A stretch of DNA of 20,899 nt. Origin: an uncultured Clostridia bacterium. GTDB lineage: Bacteria; Bacillota_A; Clostridia; Oscillospirales; Oscillospiraceae. The notes under the pieces were generated by a model. It saw only the letters and a list, made by a program, of their open reading frames with translations. It made no database searches and was not told the DNA's origin. The stretch spans positions 1 to 20,899 of the forward strand of contig CAMZIX010000010.1 of assembly GCA_947307375.1 (NCBI GenBank). Reading direction: 5' to 3'. This document shows positions 1 through 6,965 of the stretch, in pieces. Positions within the stretch are counted from its first letter, which is position 1; every line of letters begins with the position of its first letter. Both the position numbers and the translations under genes were made by a program.

Positions 1-408
1 ATGGGCAGCCCGGTCAAGATCGACACGCTGGCGCGGAACCTGATCCGCCTGTCCGGCCTGAAGCCGGACGTGGACATCAAGATCGAGTATACCGGCCTGC
101 GTCCCGGCGAAAAGCTGTACGAGGAAAAGCTGATGGCCGAGGAGGGCCTGAGGCGGACGGACAACAAGCTGATCCATATCGGCTGCCCGATCCCCTTCGA
201 TACGGAGACCTTCCTGGACAATCTTTACGAGCTCAACGAGATCGCCTACCGCAACGACGAGAGCATCCGCAGCTATGTAGAGCGCATCGTGCCTACGTAC
301 CATCCCACCTACAACAGCCAGAAAATCATCCCCGACCCGGTCCTGATCCCGGAGGAGGAAGGGACGCGGGAAGAGAAGACTGAGCAGGAAGCCGCGATGG
401 CAACCTGA
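1..408 (+). CDS. CapD/FlaA1-type nucleotide-sugar 4,6-dehydratase, C-terminal end (partial)
   Basis: This is the last 135 residues of a membrane-linked UDP-sugar dehydratase/epimerase; the rest lies left of the window. The segment MGSPVKIDTLARNLI, then GLRPGEKLYEEKL at about residues 32-44, is the conserved C-terminal signature of the CapD/FlaA1/PglF-like family. The ATG at base 1 is almost certainly an internal methionine, because family members have several hundred residues before this point. Family members typically convert UDP-GlcNAc to a 4-keto-6-deoxy sugar, the usual substrate of a DegT/PglE-type aminotransferase such as the one at 18092-19402. The reading frame ends in TGA just before a bidirectional terminator, and the gene converges on the Wzz-like gene. 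Its GC-rich codon use matches the backbone rather than the central cassette. Family assignment is firm; the exact sugar is not known. Confidence 0.9.
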   Translation: MGSPVKIDTLARNLIRLSGLKPDVDIKIEYTGLRPGEKLYEEKLMAEEGLRRTDNKLIHIGCPIPFDTETFLDNLYELNEIAYRNDESIRSYVERIVPTYHPTYNSQKIIPDPVLIPEEEGTREEKTEQEAAMAT

Positions 409-420
409 TCCGAAAGAACA

Positions 421-459
421 AAAAAACATCCATCGGCACTAAGCCGATGGATGTTTTTT
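421..459. terminator. Bidirectional intrinsic terminator
   Basis: The arms at 421-437 and 443-459 are fully complementary around an ACTAA loop. The outer part is A on the left and T on the right, so each strand reads a GC-containing stem followed by a run of six T. It serves the convergent dehydratase gene (+) and the Wzz-like gene (-). Confidence 0.93.
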
Positions 460-465
460 GTCATA

Positions 466-1935
466 TTACAGGAGGATAACGCCTTCGATCTGCTTGCCGA
501 GCGACCGGATGCGCCGGGCCTCGGCGTCGATCAGGTCGAAGCGGGAGGTCCCGCGCTTTTCGACCAGAGCAAAGCCTTCATAATCTTTGGCGGCCTTCAC
601 GGCTTCGGCGTCCCGCAGCAGATCGCCGCAGGCCGGGACCCGTTCGCCGACAAAGGGCAGGAATTCCTGAACGAGCTCAGGCCCGACGGAGGAGACCAGC
701 GCAATCTTGCGTTCGCCGATCACGGAGAACAGACTTTGCGCGGTGGCCTTGCCGGCCGTCTCAAAGTCAAAGTCGGGCTCGCCCTCCAGCTTGCGGATGG
801 TTTTGTCAAAGAGCCGTTTCTTTTTCGACGGCAACGTGCCGATGAGAGGGAAGGGGTAGCGCGTCAGCACATCGTTGATGTCCTGGAGCTTCCCGCTGAG
901 CACCTTGTCCAGGCAAACCAGGAAGCAGGCGCCGAAGAGACCAACCACAAAGAACACCGCGGCAAAGAGGATGCCCTTCTTCAGAATATTTTTCGGCGTA
1001 GGCCTGGCGCTGGCATAGCGTTCCTGCAGCTTCTGCAGATCCTTTTCAGCCTCTGCAGCGACGACCTTGTTATCCTCGATCGTCTGCTCCGCGCTGGCCC
1101 TGGTGTTGTTTTGCAGGGTCTGCAGATTCTGCTCGGCGGTAAACAGGGCGGCTTGTGCGTCCGAGAGACTGTTAGCTTCCTCAAGCTGCCTGTCGCTCAT
1201 TTCCCAGTCGACCTCGTAGCCGACGAAATAGCTGATCACGGAGGCGCGGAAATCGGCGACTGTTCCGGACAGGCGGTCCGGAAGCGTTTGGAGGAGATAA
1301 TCCGTAACCTGTTTGGCGACCTCGGCATCTGGATGGTATACGCTGATCACCACAATGGGACCGGCTTCGTTCGTGATGCGCACGAGCTCGTTGAGATAGG
1401 CCGGTTCTGCATCCGTGTTCATGATCTTCCGAATACCGTCCAGCAGCTCCGTATCCAGGGGATGGAGCTTGGCGCAGGCCAGGGCGGCGCTGTTCTGCGG
1501 CTCGGCGCCCGAAAGGGTCGTCTCGGTTTCGACGGGCGTGCCGCTCTCCACATACAGCGTCACGCGGGAGACGCCGCGGTGTAGCGGATCCATCGCGTTG
1601 TAGAGGCTGTTTTCCGCGTAGCTCTGCCCCCTCTGCACCTGAAGCCCGGCGCGCTCCACGGCGGCTTCCGCATTCGGAATGTCCAGCTTTAGCAGCTTGT
1701 CCAGCGCGCCTTCCGCCGCGGCGACGCTGTTTTTCGCCTCGACCAGCACGGTTTCGGCAGCTCTGAGATCTTCCTCGCTGACACCGGCTCCGGCATGCAT
1801 GGCTCTGTGAATGCCAAGCAGAGCGCCCAGCAGGGTAAAAACAAGCACCAGGAAAATCAGGGGCTTGAACTTTTTCAAAAAAGCAGCAAAAAGATCAGAG
1901 ATCCGAATAGATATTACTGCCTGTTCGTTGTTCAT
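466..1935 (-). CDS. Wzz/CpsC-like polysaccharide chain-length regulator with a degenerate BY-kinase-like C-terminus
   Basis: Predicted inner-membrane polysaccharide co-polymerase, 489 aa. Membrane segments lie at about residues 25-42 and 321-342. Between them is a long extracytoplasmic region with helical, coiled-coil-like stretches (about 55-100 and 245-310), which is the Wzz topology. After the second membrane segment comes PFPLIGTLP, typical of the linker to a BY-kinase. The last ~90 residues resemble a BY-kinase Rossmann fold (KIALVSS near 410, ending KQIEGVILL), but there is no Walker A lysine loop and no C-terminal tyrosine cluster. I chose the ATG at 1935, with GAGGTG six bases upstream; an in-frame GTG at 1944 overlaps that binding site. 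The gene has its own promoter and is GC-rich like the backbone. It probably sets chain length for the Wzy-made polymer. Family confidence is high; activity of the C-terminal domain is doubtful. Confidence 0.85.
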   Translation of the reverse strand: MNNEQAVISIRISDLFAAFLKKFKPLIFLVLVFTLLGALLGIHRAMHAGAGVSEEDLRAAETVLVEAKNSVAAAEGALDKLLKLDIPNAEAAVERAGLQVQRGQSYAENSLYNAMDPLHRGVSRVTLYVESGTPVETETTLSGAEPQNSAALACAKLHPLDTELLDGIRKIMNTDAEPAYLNELVRITNEAGPIVVISVYHPDAEVAKQVTDYLLQTLPDRLSGTVADFRASVISYFVGYEVDWEMSDRQLEEANSLSDAQAALFTAEQNLQTLQNNTRASAEQTIEDNKVVAAEAEKDLQKLQERYASARPTPKNILKKGILFAAVFFVVGLFGACFLVCLDKVLSGKLQDINDVLTRYPFPLIGTLPSKKKRLFDKTIRKLEGEPDFDFETAGKATAQSLFSVIGERKIALVSSVGPELVQEFLPFVGERVPACGDLLRDAEAVKAAKDYEGFALVEKRGTSRFDLIDAEARRIRSLGKQIEGVILL

Positions 1936-1950
1936 CAGGATCACCTCGCA

Positions 1951-1976
1951 AACTGTTCTGAGATATTATAACAGTT
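1951..1976. promoter_or_regulatory. Inverted repeat over the Wzz promoter, possible operator
   Basis: AACTGTT (1951-1957) and AACAGTT (1970-1976) are perfect inverted 7-mers separated by 12 bases. They flank the -10 box and the expected start site of the Wzz-like gene, where a repressor would block transcription. The regulator is not identified. Confidence 0.4.
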
Positions 1977-1993
1977 CCACCAGTGAAATACAA
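1965..1993 (-). promoter_or_regulatory. Sigma-A-type promoter of the Wzz-like gene
   Basis: On the minus strand the -10 is a perfect TATAAT (1970-1965). The -35 is TTGTAT (1993-1988), a 3/6 match, with a 17-base spacer. The predicted start lies about 20-25 bases before the chosen ATG. This separates the Wzz-like gene from the transporter operon, which ends at the terminator upstream. Confidence 0.7.
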
Positions 1994-2057
1994 GGAGCTT
2001 TTCCGGGCGCTGCTACCCGCCGATAGTTCTGCATAGACAGTTATTTGCCGATGGAAA

Positions 2058-2109
2058 AGACGATCCCGGGCAGGAAAACCTGTTACTGCGATCAAGACAA
2101 GAATCGTCT
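2058..2109. other. Nested inverted repeats in the 305-base gap between the permease and Wzz-like genes
   Basis: AGACGAT (2058-2064) pairs with ATCGTCT (2103-2109), and inside them CAGG-AAAA-CCTG (2071-2082) forms a small hairpin. The gap 1936-2240 otherwise holds only the Wzz promoter and the transporter terminator; no convincing gene is visible. The structure may be a backup terminator or chance. Confidence 0.25.
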
Positions 2110-2169
2110 CAGAGAAGGCTTTTGCCCCTTGTCTGCTCTTTTTGCGCTTCAATTCGATCTGACAGAGGG

Positions 2170-2204
2170 AAAAAGCAGGCCGGGATCAGATTGATCCCGG
2201 CCTG
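2170..2204 (-). terminator. Intrinsic terminator of the transporter operon
   Basis: A perfect 13-base-pair stem (2176-2188 with 2192-2204) and a three-base loop are followed on the minus strand by C and five T (2174-2170). It lies about 35 bases downstream of the permease stop codon and marks the end of the long minus-strand gene series. Confidence 0.92.
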
Positions 2205-2240
2205 AGAAATCAGTGTATTTTCGAATAATCCGTACTTCTT

Positions 2241-3836
2241 CTATCTTGCGATTCTCTTTTTCGTTACAAAAACGATGTATTTCATCAGAATATTGACAAG
2301 AAGAATAACCAAAGAAACAAAGGCCGCACACTCCAACTGCATCTGTCCTTCAAACTGGGTGATCATTAAAGCGATCGGCTTATTGCTTACTTTGCTCAAG
2401 AAGGAGACCGCAGAGATTGTCATCATGCAGTTGACGAAAAAATAGCTCATCATTTCCAAGATCGTCCCCATCGACTGGGGAAGAAGGACGTCCAGGATGA
2501 CCTTCCATCTGCTGATTCCCAGGGTCGAGCCCACATCTTCAAGGTTTTCGTTGATTTTCCCGAAGGTGTTATATGCCATCAGATAGGGCGAAGAGAAGAA
2601 ATGCATGGAGTTTACCAGAAAAATGATGGCAAAGGTTCCGTAAATCGGGGTCGACTTAAAAAACATTACATAAGACAGACCGAGAACAAGGCCGGGGATC
2701 GCAAGGGATGTGATCGACATCAGATGAAGCAAATAACTAAGCTTTGTCTTCAGTCTTGCGGTCATGTACGCGTTCACGACTGCCAAAGCCGTCCCGAGGA
2801 AGGAGACAACAACAGCGATGACCAGGGAGTTGCGCAGGTATTTCAGGGCGCCCATATTGACAGCCTGATAGGTGTTCTTTAGGGACAAGGTCATATCAAT
2901 AGGATATTTGTTTACAAAGCCCAGAATAGCAAAGGAGCCGATCGGCAGAAAAACGCCAATGATTATAAGCAGACAGATCAATCTGGCAAATCGGTCTCGC
3001 GCGACATTCTTTTTGATCCCATAAGGTTTCCCGACAAACGAAGCGTTTCCCTTGTCTCTGTTTGCCATGTCCAAAATACAGGCGATCAGCGCGGGCGCAA
3101 GGAGGATCATGCCGATGACAGAGCCCTTTCCGAAATCCAGCATGCCAATAACATCCTGATACATCATGACGGGCAGCGTCATGTATTTTCCGCCGACCAT
3201 GAGGGGAACGCCATAGTCGGTGATAATCATTGTAAATGTGGCAAACACAACCGAAATAAGAGGTTTCCGAAGATACGGAAGCGTGATTGCCAGGAATTTG
3301 TTCTTTGCTGAAAGACCCATTACATCCGCTGCTTCGTACGGCGTGCCGTCCTCATAGCGGAGGACGTCGTAAAGCATCAAATAAGCAACGGGGAACGAAT
3401 ACATGACTGACCCGATAACGATCCCCCAGAAGCCATAGATTCCGGCTTCAAGCCCAATGATTCTGGACAGCCAGCCTTTGGCTCCGAGGATAATAATCAG
3501 ACCCATGCCGTGCGAAATGGACGGGATCAGCATCGGAACCGTGAGGAGCGTATTCAGGATCGTCTTATGCTTGATGTTCGTTCTGGCAACCGCCCAGGAA
3601 AGCAGTCCGGCAAGGCAAACCGAAATCAAAGTGGCTGTAAAGCTAACGGTGAGAGACTGTCGCAAAGCTCTGGAGAATTTCGGCGCGCTGATTACGGCCA
3701 AAACATCTACGGAAGCCATAGTGGAGAGCATCCGAAGCAGCGGCAGAATAATTGCAACCAGCCAAAATACGCACAAAAGGATCTTCAAGGCGCTCGATGG
3801 TGTCCATGTATTCTTTTTCACATGGTTTCCCGTCAT
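2241..3836 (-). CDS. Fused double ABC permease, 2-aminoethylphosphonate/ferric-type importer family
   Basis: Inner-membrane channel of an ABC importer, 531 aa. Two homologous permease domains are fused in one chain, with about 12 hydrophobic segments. Each half carries an EAA-type coupling loop that docks on the ATPase: around residues 168-190 (EAADVMGLS, then ITLP) and 431-453 (NLEDVGSTLGISRWKV, then LLP). This fused layout is typical of the PhnU/PhnV-like and FbpB-like permeases. The start overlaps the ATPase stop as ATGA, with GGAGG seven bases upstream, so the two are translationally coupled. It is the last gene before the operon terminator. The importer class is clear. The substrate cannot be read from the permease; 2-aminoethylphosphonate or another small phosphorylated amine is inferred from the neighbouring cytidylyltransferases. 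Confidence 0.85.
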   Translation of the reverse strand: MTGNHVKKNTWTPSSALKILLCVFWLVAIILPLLRMLSTMASVDVLAVISAPKFSRALRQSLTVSFTATLISVCLAGLLSWAVARTNIKHKTILNTLLTVPMLIPSISHGMGLIIILGAKGWLSRIIGLEAGIYGFWGIVIGSVMYSFPVAYLMLYDVLRYEDGTPYEAADVMGLSAKNKFLAITLPYLRKPLISVVFATFTMIITDYGVPLMVGGKYMTLPVMMYQDVIGMLDFGKGSVIGMILLAPALIACILDMANRDKGNASFVGKPYGIKKNVARDRFARLICLLIIIGVFLPIGSFAILGFVNKYPIDMTLSLKNTYQAVNMGALKYLRNSLVIAVVVSFLGTALAVVNAYMTARLKTKLSYLLHLMSITSLAIPGLVLGLSYVMFFKSTPIYGTFAIIFLVNSMHFFSSPYLMAYNTFGKINENLEDVGSTLGISRWKVILDVLLPQSMGTILEMMSYFFVNCMMTISAVSFLSKVSNKPIALMITQFEGQMQLECAAFVSLVILLVNILMKYIVFVTKKRIAR

Positions 3837-4636
3837 GTCAAATCCTCCGCAGCGCCTTGAACTTCAGAAGAGCGGGCAAACTGAATCAGGCTGTCGATCT
3901 TCGTATTGATATTCTTGATCACAAAACGTCTCACATAATCATCCGCCGGATGATCGATAATATTGTGCGGCGTATCCAGCTGGTGGATCACGCCTGCGTC
4001 CATAACCATAATCCTGTCAGACATGGCGAAGGCCTCTTCCTGGTCATGGGTGATGTAGATCATCGTCGTGCCAAACTTTTTCTGAAGCTCTTTCAGTTCG
4101 GAACGAAGGCTGAGCCTCGTGTCGACGTCCAGCGCAGACATGGGTTCGTCAAACAGAATAACATCCGGATTCAAAGCAAGCGTTCTTGCAATCGCCACAC
4201 GCTGCTGCTGCCCGCCGGAAAGCTGACGCGGCTTCTTGTCAAGATGGGCCTCCAGGCCGACCAGTTGAAGCATCTCCGTCGCCTTTTTGGCAGCCTCCGC
4301 TTTATTATACTGTCCTTTTATCGACGCGCTGTTCAAAAGCGCATAGGTCACGTTTTTGAGGACGGACATATTTTCAAACAGAGCGTAGTTCTGGAATACG
4401 ATACCCATATGTCTTTGCGAAGAAGGAAGGTTTGTGATTTCCTTTCCGTCTTTGAAGATCGTACCGCTTTCGGCAGTCTCCAACCCGATCAGGATGCGCA
4501 GGATCGTTGTCTTTCCGCACCCGGAGGGACCAAGAATGGACAAAAATTCCCCATCGTTAACGGAAAAGCTGACATCATGCAGTACGCCAGCGTGTCCGAA
4601 TGCTTTTGACAAATGCTCCACTTTAATTTTTTCCAT
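3833..4636 (-). CDS. ABC importer ATPase
   Basis: Cytoplasmic ATPase that powers the adjacent importer, 267 aa. All catalytic motifs are present: Walker A GPSGCGKT (36-43), Q-loop VFQNY (Gln82), signature LSGGQQQR (139-146), Walker B VILFDEP (159-165) and the switch histidine in THD (His197). At 267 residues it is shorter than the ~350-residue spermidine/iron-type ATPases and lacks most of the C-terminal OB-like regulatory region, so it may lack that form of substrate inhibition. An AGGGG sequence lies seven bases before the ATG. Its stop overlaps the permease start by four bases, and it follows the lipoprotein gene after a 72-base gap holding a hairpin. It resembles the PhnT/PotA/FbpC group; the cargo is inferred from context only. 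Confidence 0.9.
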   Translation of the reverse strand: MEKIKVEHLSKAFGHAGVLHDVSFSVNDGEFLSILGPSGCGKTTILRILIGLETAESGTIFKDGKEITNLPSSQRHMGIVFQNYALFENMSVLKNVTYALLNSASIKGQYNKAEAAKKATEMLQLVGLEAHLDKKPRQLSGGQQQRVAIARTLALNPDVILFDEPMSALDVDTRLSLRSELKELQKKFGTTMIYITHDQEEAFAMSDRIMVMDAGVIHQLDTPHNIIDHPADDYVRRFVIKNINTKIDSLIQFARSSEVQGAAEDLT

Positions 4637-4662
4637 ATCTTTGCCCCTTGTAATTTTTAAAA

Positions 4663-4687
4663 GGGAGGAAGGACTTACCTTCCCCCC
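4663..4687 (-). terminator. Intra-operon hairpin, possible partial terminator or mRNA stabiliser
   Basis: On the minus strand a ten-base-pair stem with one G-U pair (4687-4678 with 4672-4663), loop TAAGT, is followed by TTTT. It lies between the binding-protein stop and the ATPase start. Such elements often raise binding-protein expression over the membrane components. Confidence 0.6.
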
Positions 4688-4708
4688 ATGATTGTGTCTT
4701 GTAAAAAC

Positions 4709-5746
4709 TTAGTACTGCCAGTTGTCCAGCAGACGGGTTTTTTCCTCAGTAGTATTGCCATGCATATCCGCATAGTTGATACCCGTAGGATAGTTCTCGA
4801 TATTGTTCACCTGGTTAACAAACACCTGCTCCGGGTAGTAGAGCTCTTTGTCTTCCATAACAAGCGTGGTATAGAAGAAGTTGAACACGTCAACAACGGC
4901 TTTGCGATTCTGCTTTCCTTCGGGGATGGCATATCCGTACAGGGAGTAGGGAGAACCCTCTTCGAAGAACAGGATTTTCAGATTTGCGCCATTGTTGATT
5001 GCGGTGACCGCCTGGGCAGTCATGCCGAGGCCAACGGCAACCTCGCCCTGAACCAGCGCATTCACAGGGCCGGAACCGGATTCGGTGAACTGAAGGATGT
5101 TCTCGGCAAGGGCATCAAAGTACTCAAATGCCTTCTCCTCGCCCCATGCATTTACCAGGCTCTTTACGAACATGTATCCCGTGCCGGAAGACTTGGGGCT
5201 GGGCATGGAAACCAGGTTTTTAAACTCAGGCTTAAGAAGATCCGCATAGCAGGTCGGCTCAGCGATGCCCTTTTCAGCGAGGACATCAGGATTCACAATG
5301 ATCGCGCCGCCGTTACGGGTTGCGGCCAGATAATGCGCATTCTCAACCTTGCAGTCATCCACATAGATGGACTGGTCGTAGGAAGAAACATCGGCAAGAT
5401 ACTGTTCCACGAGACCGGCATAGCTGAAGTCCAAATCGTAGAAAATATCCATATCCGTGTCGGTGCCTTCCGCGGCGAGCTTTGCCGCGAGGTTACCGGT
5501 CGGCATATACTCGATGGTCACATCATAGTCCGGGAACTCTTCCTTGATCCGTTTGAGGAAGTATTCGTTGCGGTACTCTTCTGCGCCGGAGTATATAACG
5601 ACCTTATTGCTGCTTTCGTCAAGAGCGGCGACGGCTTCCGGTTCGGACGTGGGCTGCGTTTCGCTGGCAGGCGCGGTACCACAAGCCGAGAGCACGATCG
5701 ACATCATAAGGACAAATGCGATAATCATGTAAAGCTTTTTCGTCAT
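4709..5746 (-). CDS. Substrate-binding lipoprotein of the ABC importer
   Basis: Extracytoplasmic solute-binding protein, 345 aa, anchored by a lipid. The N-terminus has KK, a hydrophobic stretch and lipobox LSAC with Cys22, then a Ser/Thr/Pro/Glu-rich linker to about residue 45. The mature domain begins with KVVIYSG, typical of the ferric/2-aminoethylphosphonate cluster of binding proteins. It holds SSGTGY (186-191) and TESGSGP (221-227), small-residue loops of the kind that can hold a phosphate or phosphonate group. In ferric-binding FbpA proteins a Tyr-Tyr pair binds iron near the second of these positions. I do not see one there, which weighs against iron. GGAGG lies nine bases before the ATG. 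The gene has its own strong promoter and heads the importer genes. 2-Aminoethylphosphonate is my leading guess, with phosphocholine or a related phosphoamine as alternatives. Confidence 0.8.
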   Translation of the reverse strand: MTKKLYMIIAFVLMMSIVLSACGTAPASETQPTSEPEAVAALDESSNKVVIYSGAEEYRNEYFLKRIKEEFPDYDVTIEYMPTGNLAAKLAAEGTDTDMDIFYDLDFSYAGLVEQYLADVSSYDQSIYVDDCKVENAHYLAATRNGGAIIVNPDVLAEKGIAEPTCYADLLKPEFKNLVSMPSPKSSGTGYMFVKSLVNAWGEEKAFEYFDALAENILQFTESGSGPVNALVQGEVAVGLGMTAQAVTAINNGANLKILFFEEGSPYSLYGYAIPEGKQNRKAVVDVFNFFYTTLVMEDKELYYPEQVFVNQVNNIENYPTGINYADMHGNTTEEKTRLLDNWQY

Positions 5747-5798
5747 TTACTATTTCCTCCAAAAAATTATACGTCCCTGTTTGTTCGTGGACGAGAGA

Positions 5799-5827
5799 AT
5801 AATACCTCGGTTTTGAACATTTGTCAA
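5799..5827 (-). promoter_or_regulatory. Strong sigma-A-type promoter of the importer operon
   Basis: On the minus strand: TTGACA (5827-5822), a 17-base spacer, TATTAT (5804-5799). The -35 is perfect and the -10 matches five of six. The predicted start gives a leader of about 45 bases to the lipoprotein ATG. The spacer contains the 9-mer AATGTTCAA, also found at the promoter of the upstream cytidylyltransferase gene. Confidence 0.85.
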
Positions 5828-5839
5828 TATGATTTGAAC
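5812..5839. promoter_or_regulatory. Direct repeat around the importer -35, possible operator
   Basis: TTTGAAC occurs at 5812-5818 and 5833-5839 on the plus strand. The copies are 21 bases apart, about two helical turns, so they sit on the same face of the DNA on either side of the -35 box. The binding factor is unknown; the wHTH-cytidylyltransferases next door are candidates. Confidence 0.4.
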
Positions 5840-5906
5840 GAAAAAATCACCAATATTGTTCTTTTTTACGCCGCTGATTCTGTTGAAATGAACTATCAAG
5901 GCGTTT

Positions 5907-6800
5907 TCAAACGTCATAAGTCTTATCCAATTGCTTCAGTTCCCTAAAGGTGTCGATTTCGGTAACATCCTCATCCGTGCAAGGACGGATCTCGACGCGA
6001 TAATGGTCTTTGCAGTAGTGCAGCGGGACCTGCTCCCAATAGCGTTCCTTTCCGCCCGGCGCCTGATAGGTTTCCAGCAGATCGTTTGCCAGTTTATGTC
6101 CGTCATCCTCAGACCAATAGGAGATACCCAGCAGACGCCAGATATTGTCTCCTTCTCCGCCAACCTTCTCTTCAACAATCACGCCATCCTTGACGACAAC
6201 GCACCAGTCATCTGTTCTTTGCATCTTGATGCCGAGAATATTGGAATTGTACTGATACCGCTTGATGAGCTCAGGATTCGCGATCAGCAGATCGGCCTCG
6301 AACACATAGGCATTGGATAGCATATACCTGGCGACCATCGCCGAGGAAATATTATTCGACTCGTTATAGATCGGGTTCTCCATGAATTTGATCATGGGGT
6401 ACTTATACAGAAGCTGGTCAAACTGATCCGGCAGGTAGCCGCGCACAATATAGATCTCCGTTATCCCGGCATCCAGGCAAGCGTCCAGCAGTCCCTCGAT
6501 GATACGTTTTCCCTTAACCCGCACAAGGGGTTTTGGCGTGTTGAGGGAAATGGGAAGAAGCCGCGCACTGAAGCCTGCAGCAAGAAAAACAGCCCGTTTA
6601 ACGCGGTACGGCTCCAAAGCCTGGATCCCAGCAGGAGTGATTTTACCCTTATTGATATAGCCGGCTTCCGTCAGTTCTTTTACAAGCCGGTTGACATTGC
6701 CCAGTGACTGATTCGTGATATCGCAAAGCTGCCTTTGTGTAAGGCTTCCCTTGATCGAATAGCTTTCCAGTATTTCAAATTGCTTTTTGCTCAGTTCCAC
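5907..6800 (-). CDS. LicC-type cytidylyltransferase with N-terminal winged-helix domain (copy 1)
   Basis: Predicted nucleotidyltransferase, 297 aa. Residues 1-60 form a MarR-like winged helix, with a recognition helix near SLGNVNRLVKEL and a short wing ending ITPAG. From about residue 67 it matches LicC (CTP:phosphocholine cytidylyltransferase) and PntC (2-aminoethylphosphonate cytidylyltransferase): LAAGFSARL (73-81), NTPKPL (87-92), the acidic EAD motif (about 159) and TEIDTFREL near the C-terminus. The first motif usually reads AAGxGxR; here the second glycine is serine. No choline-kinase domain follows, unlike some Clostridial fusion proteins. I chose the GTG at 6800, with GGAGG eight bases upstream; TTG and ATG codons further upstream lack a binding site, and the ATG overlaps this GGAGG. 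The gene has its own promoter and lies just before the importer. Enzyme class is well supported; substrate and DNA binding are inferred. Confidence 0.85.
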   Translation of the reverse strand: MELSKKQFEILESYSIKGSLTQRQLCDITNQSLGNVNRLVKELTEAGYINKGKITPAGIQALEPYRVKRAVFLAAGFSARLLPISLNTPKPLVRVKGKRIIEGLLDACLDAGITEIYIVRGYLPDQFDQLLYKYPMIKFMENPIYNESNNISSAMVARYMLSNAYVFEADLLIANPELIKRYQYNSNILGIKMQRTDDWCVVVKDGVIVEEKVGGEGDNIWRLLGISYWSEDDGHKLANDLLETYQAPGGKERYWEQVPLHYCKDHYRVEIRPCTDEDVTEIDTFRELKQLDKTYDV

Positions 6801-6851
6801 AGATGTTACCTCCATGTTCTGTTTTGGCTGCGTGCACACCAAACATTGAAC

Positions 6852-6880
6852 ATTATGGACGATACAGGCGGTTTTGTCAA
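6852..6880 (-). promoter_or_regulatory. Sigma-A-type promoter of cytidylyltransferase copy 1
   Basis: On the minus strand: TTGACA (6880-6875), a 17-base spacer, CATAAT (6857-6852). The predicted leader to the GTG start is about 45 bases. The 9-mer AATGTTCAA overlaps the -10 (6854-6846). A related inverted half-site, AATGTTCAG, lies upstream at 6907-6915 on the plus strand. Confidence 0.78.
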
Positions 6881-6965
6881 TGAGTTTAATCCTGTTTGGA
6901 GAGAAAAATGTTCAGAATATCAGAAACCATGCCGTCCGATGAACTGCCGCGGGAAGGATGGGCAG

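Noticed and set aside
451..1584. Long plus-strand open frame opposite the Wzz-like gene
   Set aside because: Its sequence has no recognisable motif and it is a GC-bias shadow of the minus-strand gene, which has membrane segments, a promoter and a binding site.
1895..2331. Two short minus-strand frames of 85 and 60 codons around the transporter terminator
   Set aside because: They cross the terminator or the Wzz promoter and start, have no ribosome binding site and no recognisable sequence.
4709..5746. Ferric iron as the importer substrate
   Set aside because: The family includes iron binders, but I see no Tyr-Tyr pair at the expected place, and neighbouring genes concern CMP-headgroup chemistry. 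Not fully excluded.
4688..5947. Plus-strand open frame over the binding-protein gene
   Set aside because: The minus strand encodes a lipoprotein with signal peptide, binding site and promoter; the plus frame has none of these.
6801..6842. Upstream TTG and ATG starts for cytidylyltransferase copy 1
   Set aside because: Neither has a binding site, and the ATG overlaps the GGAGG that serves the GTG at 6800.
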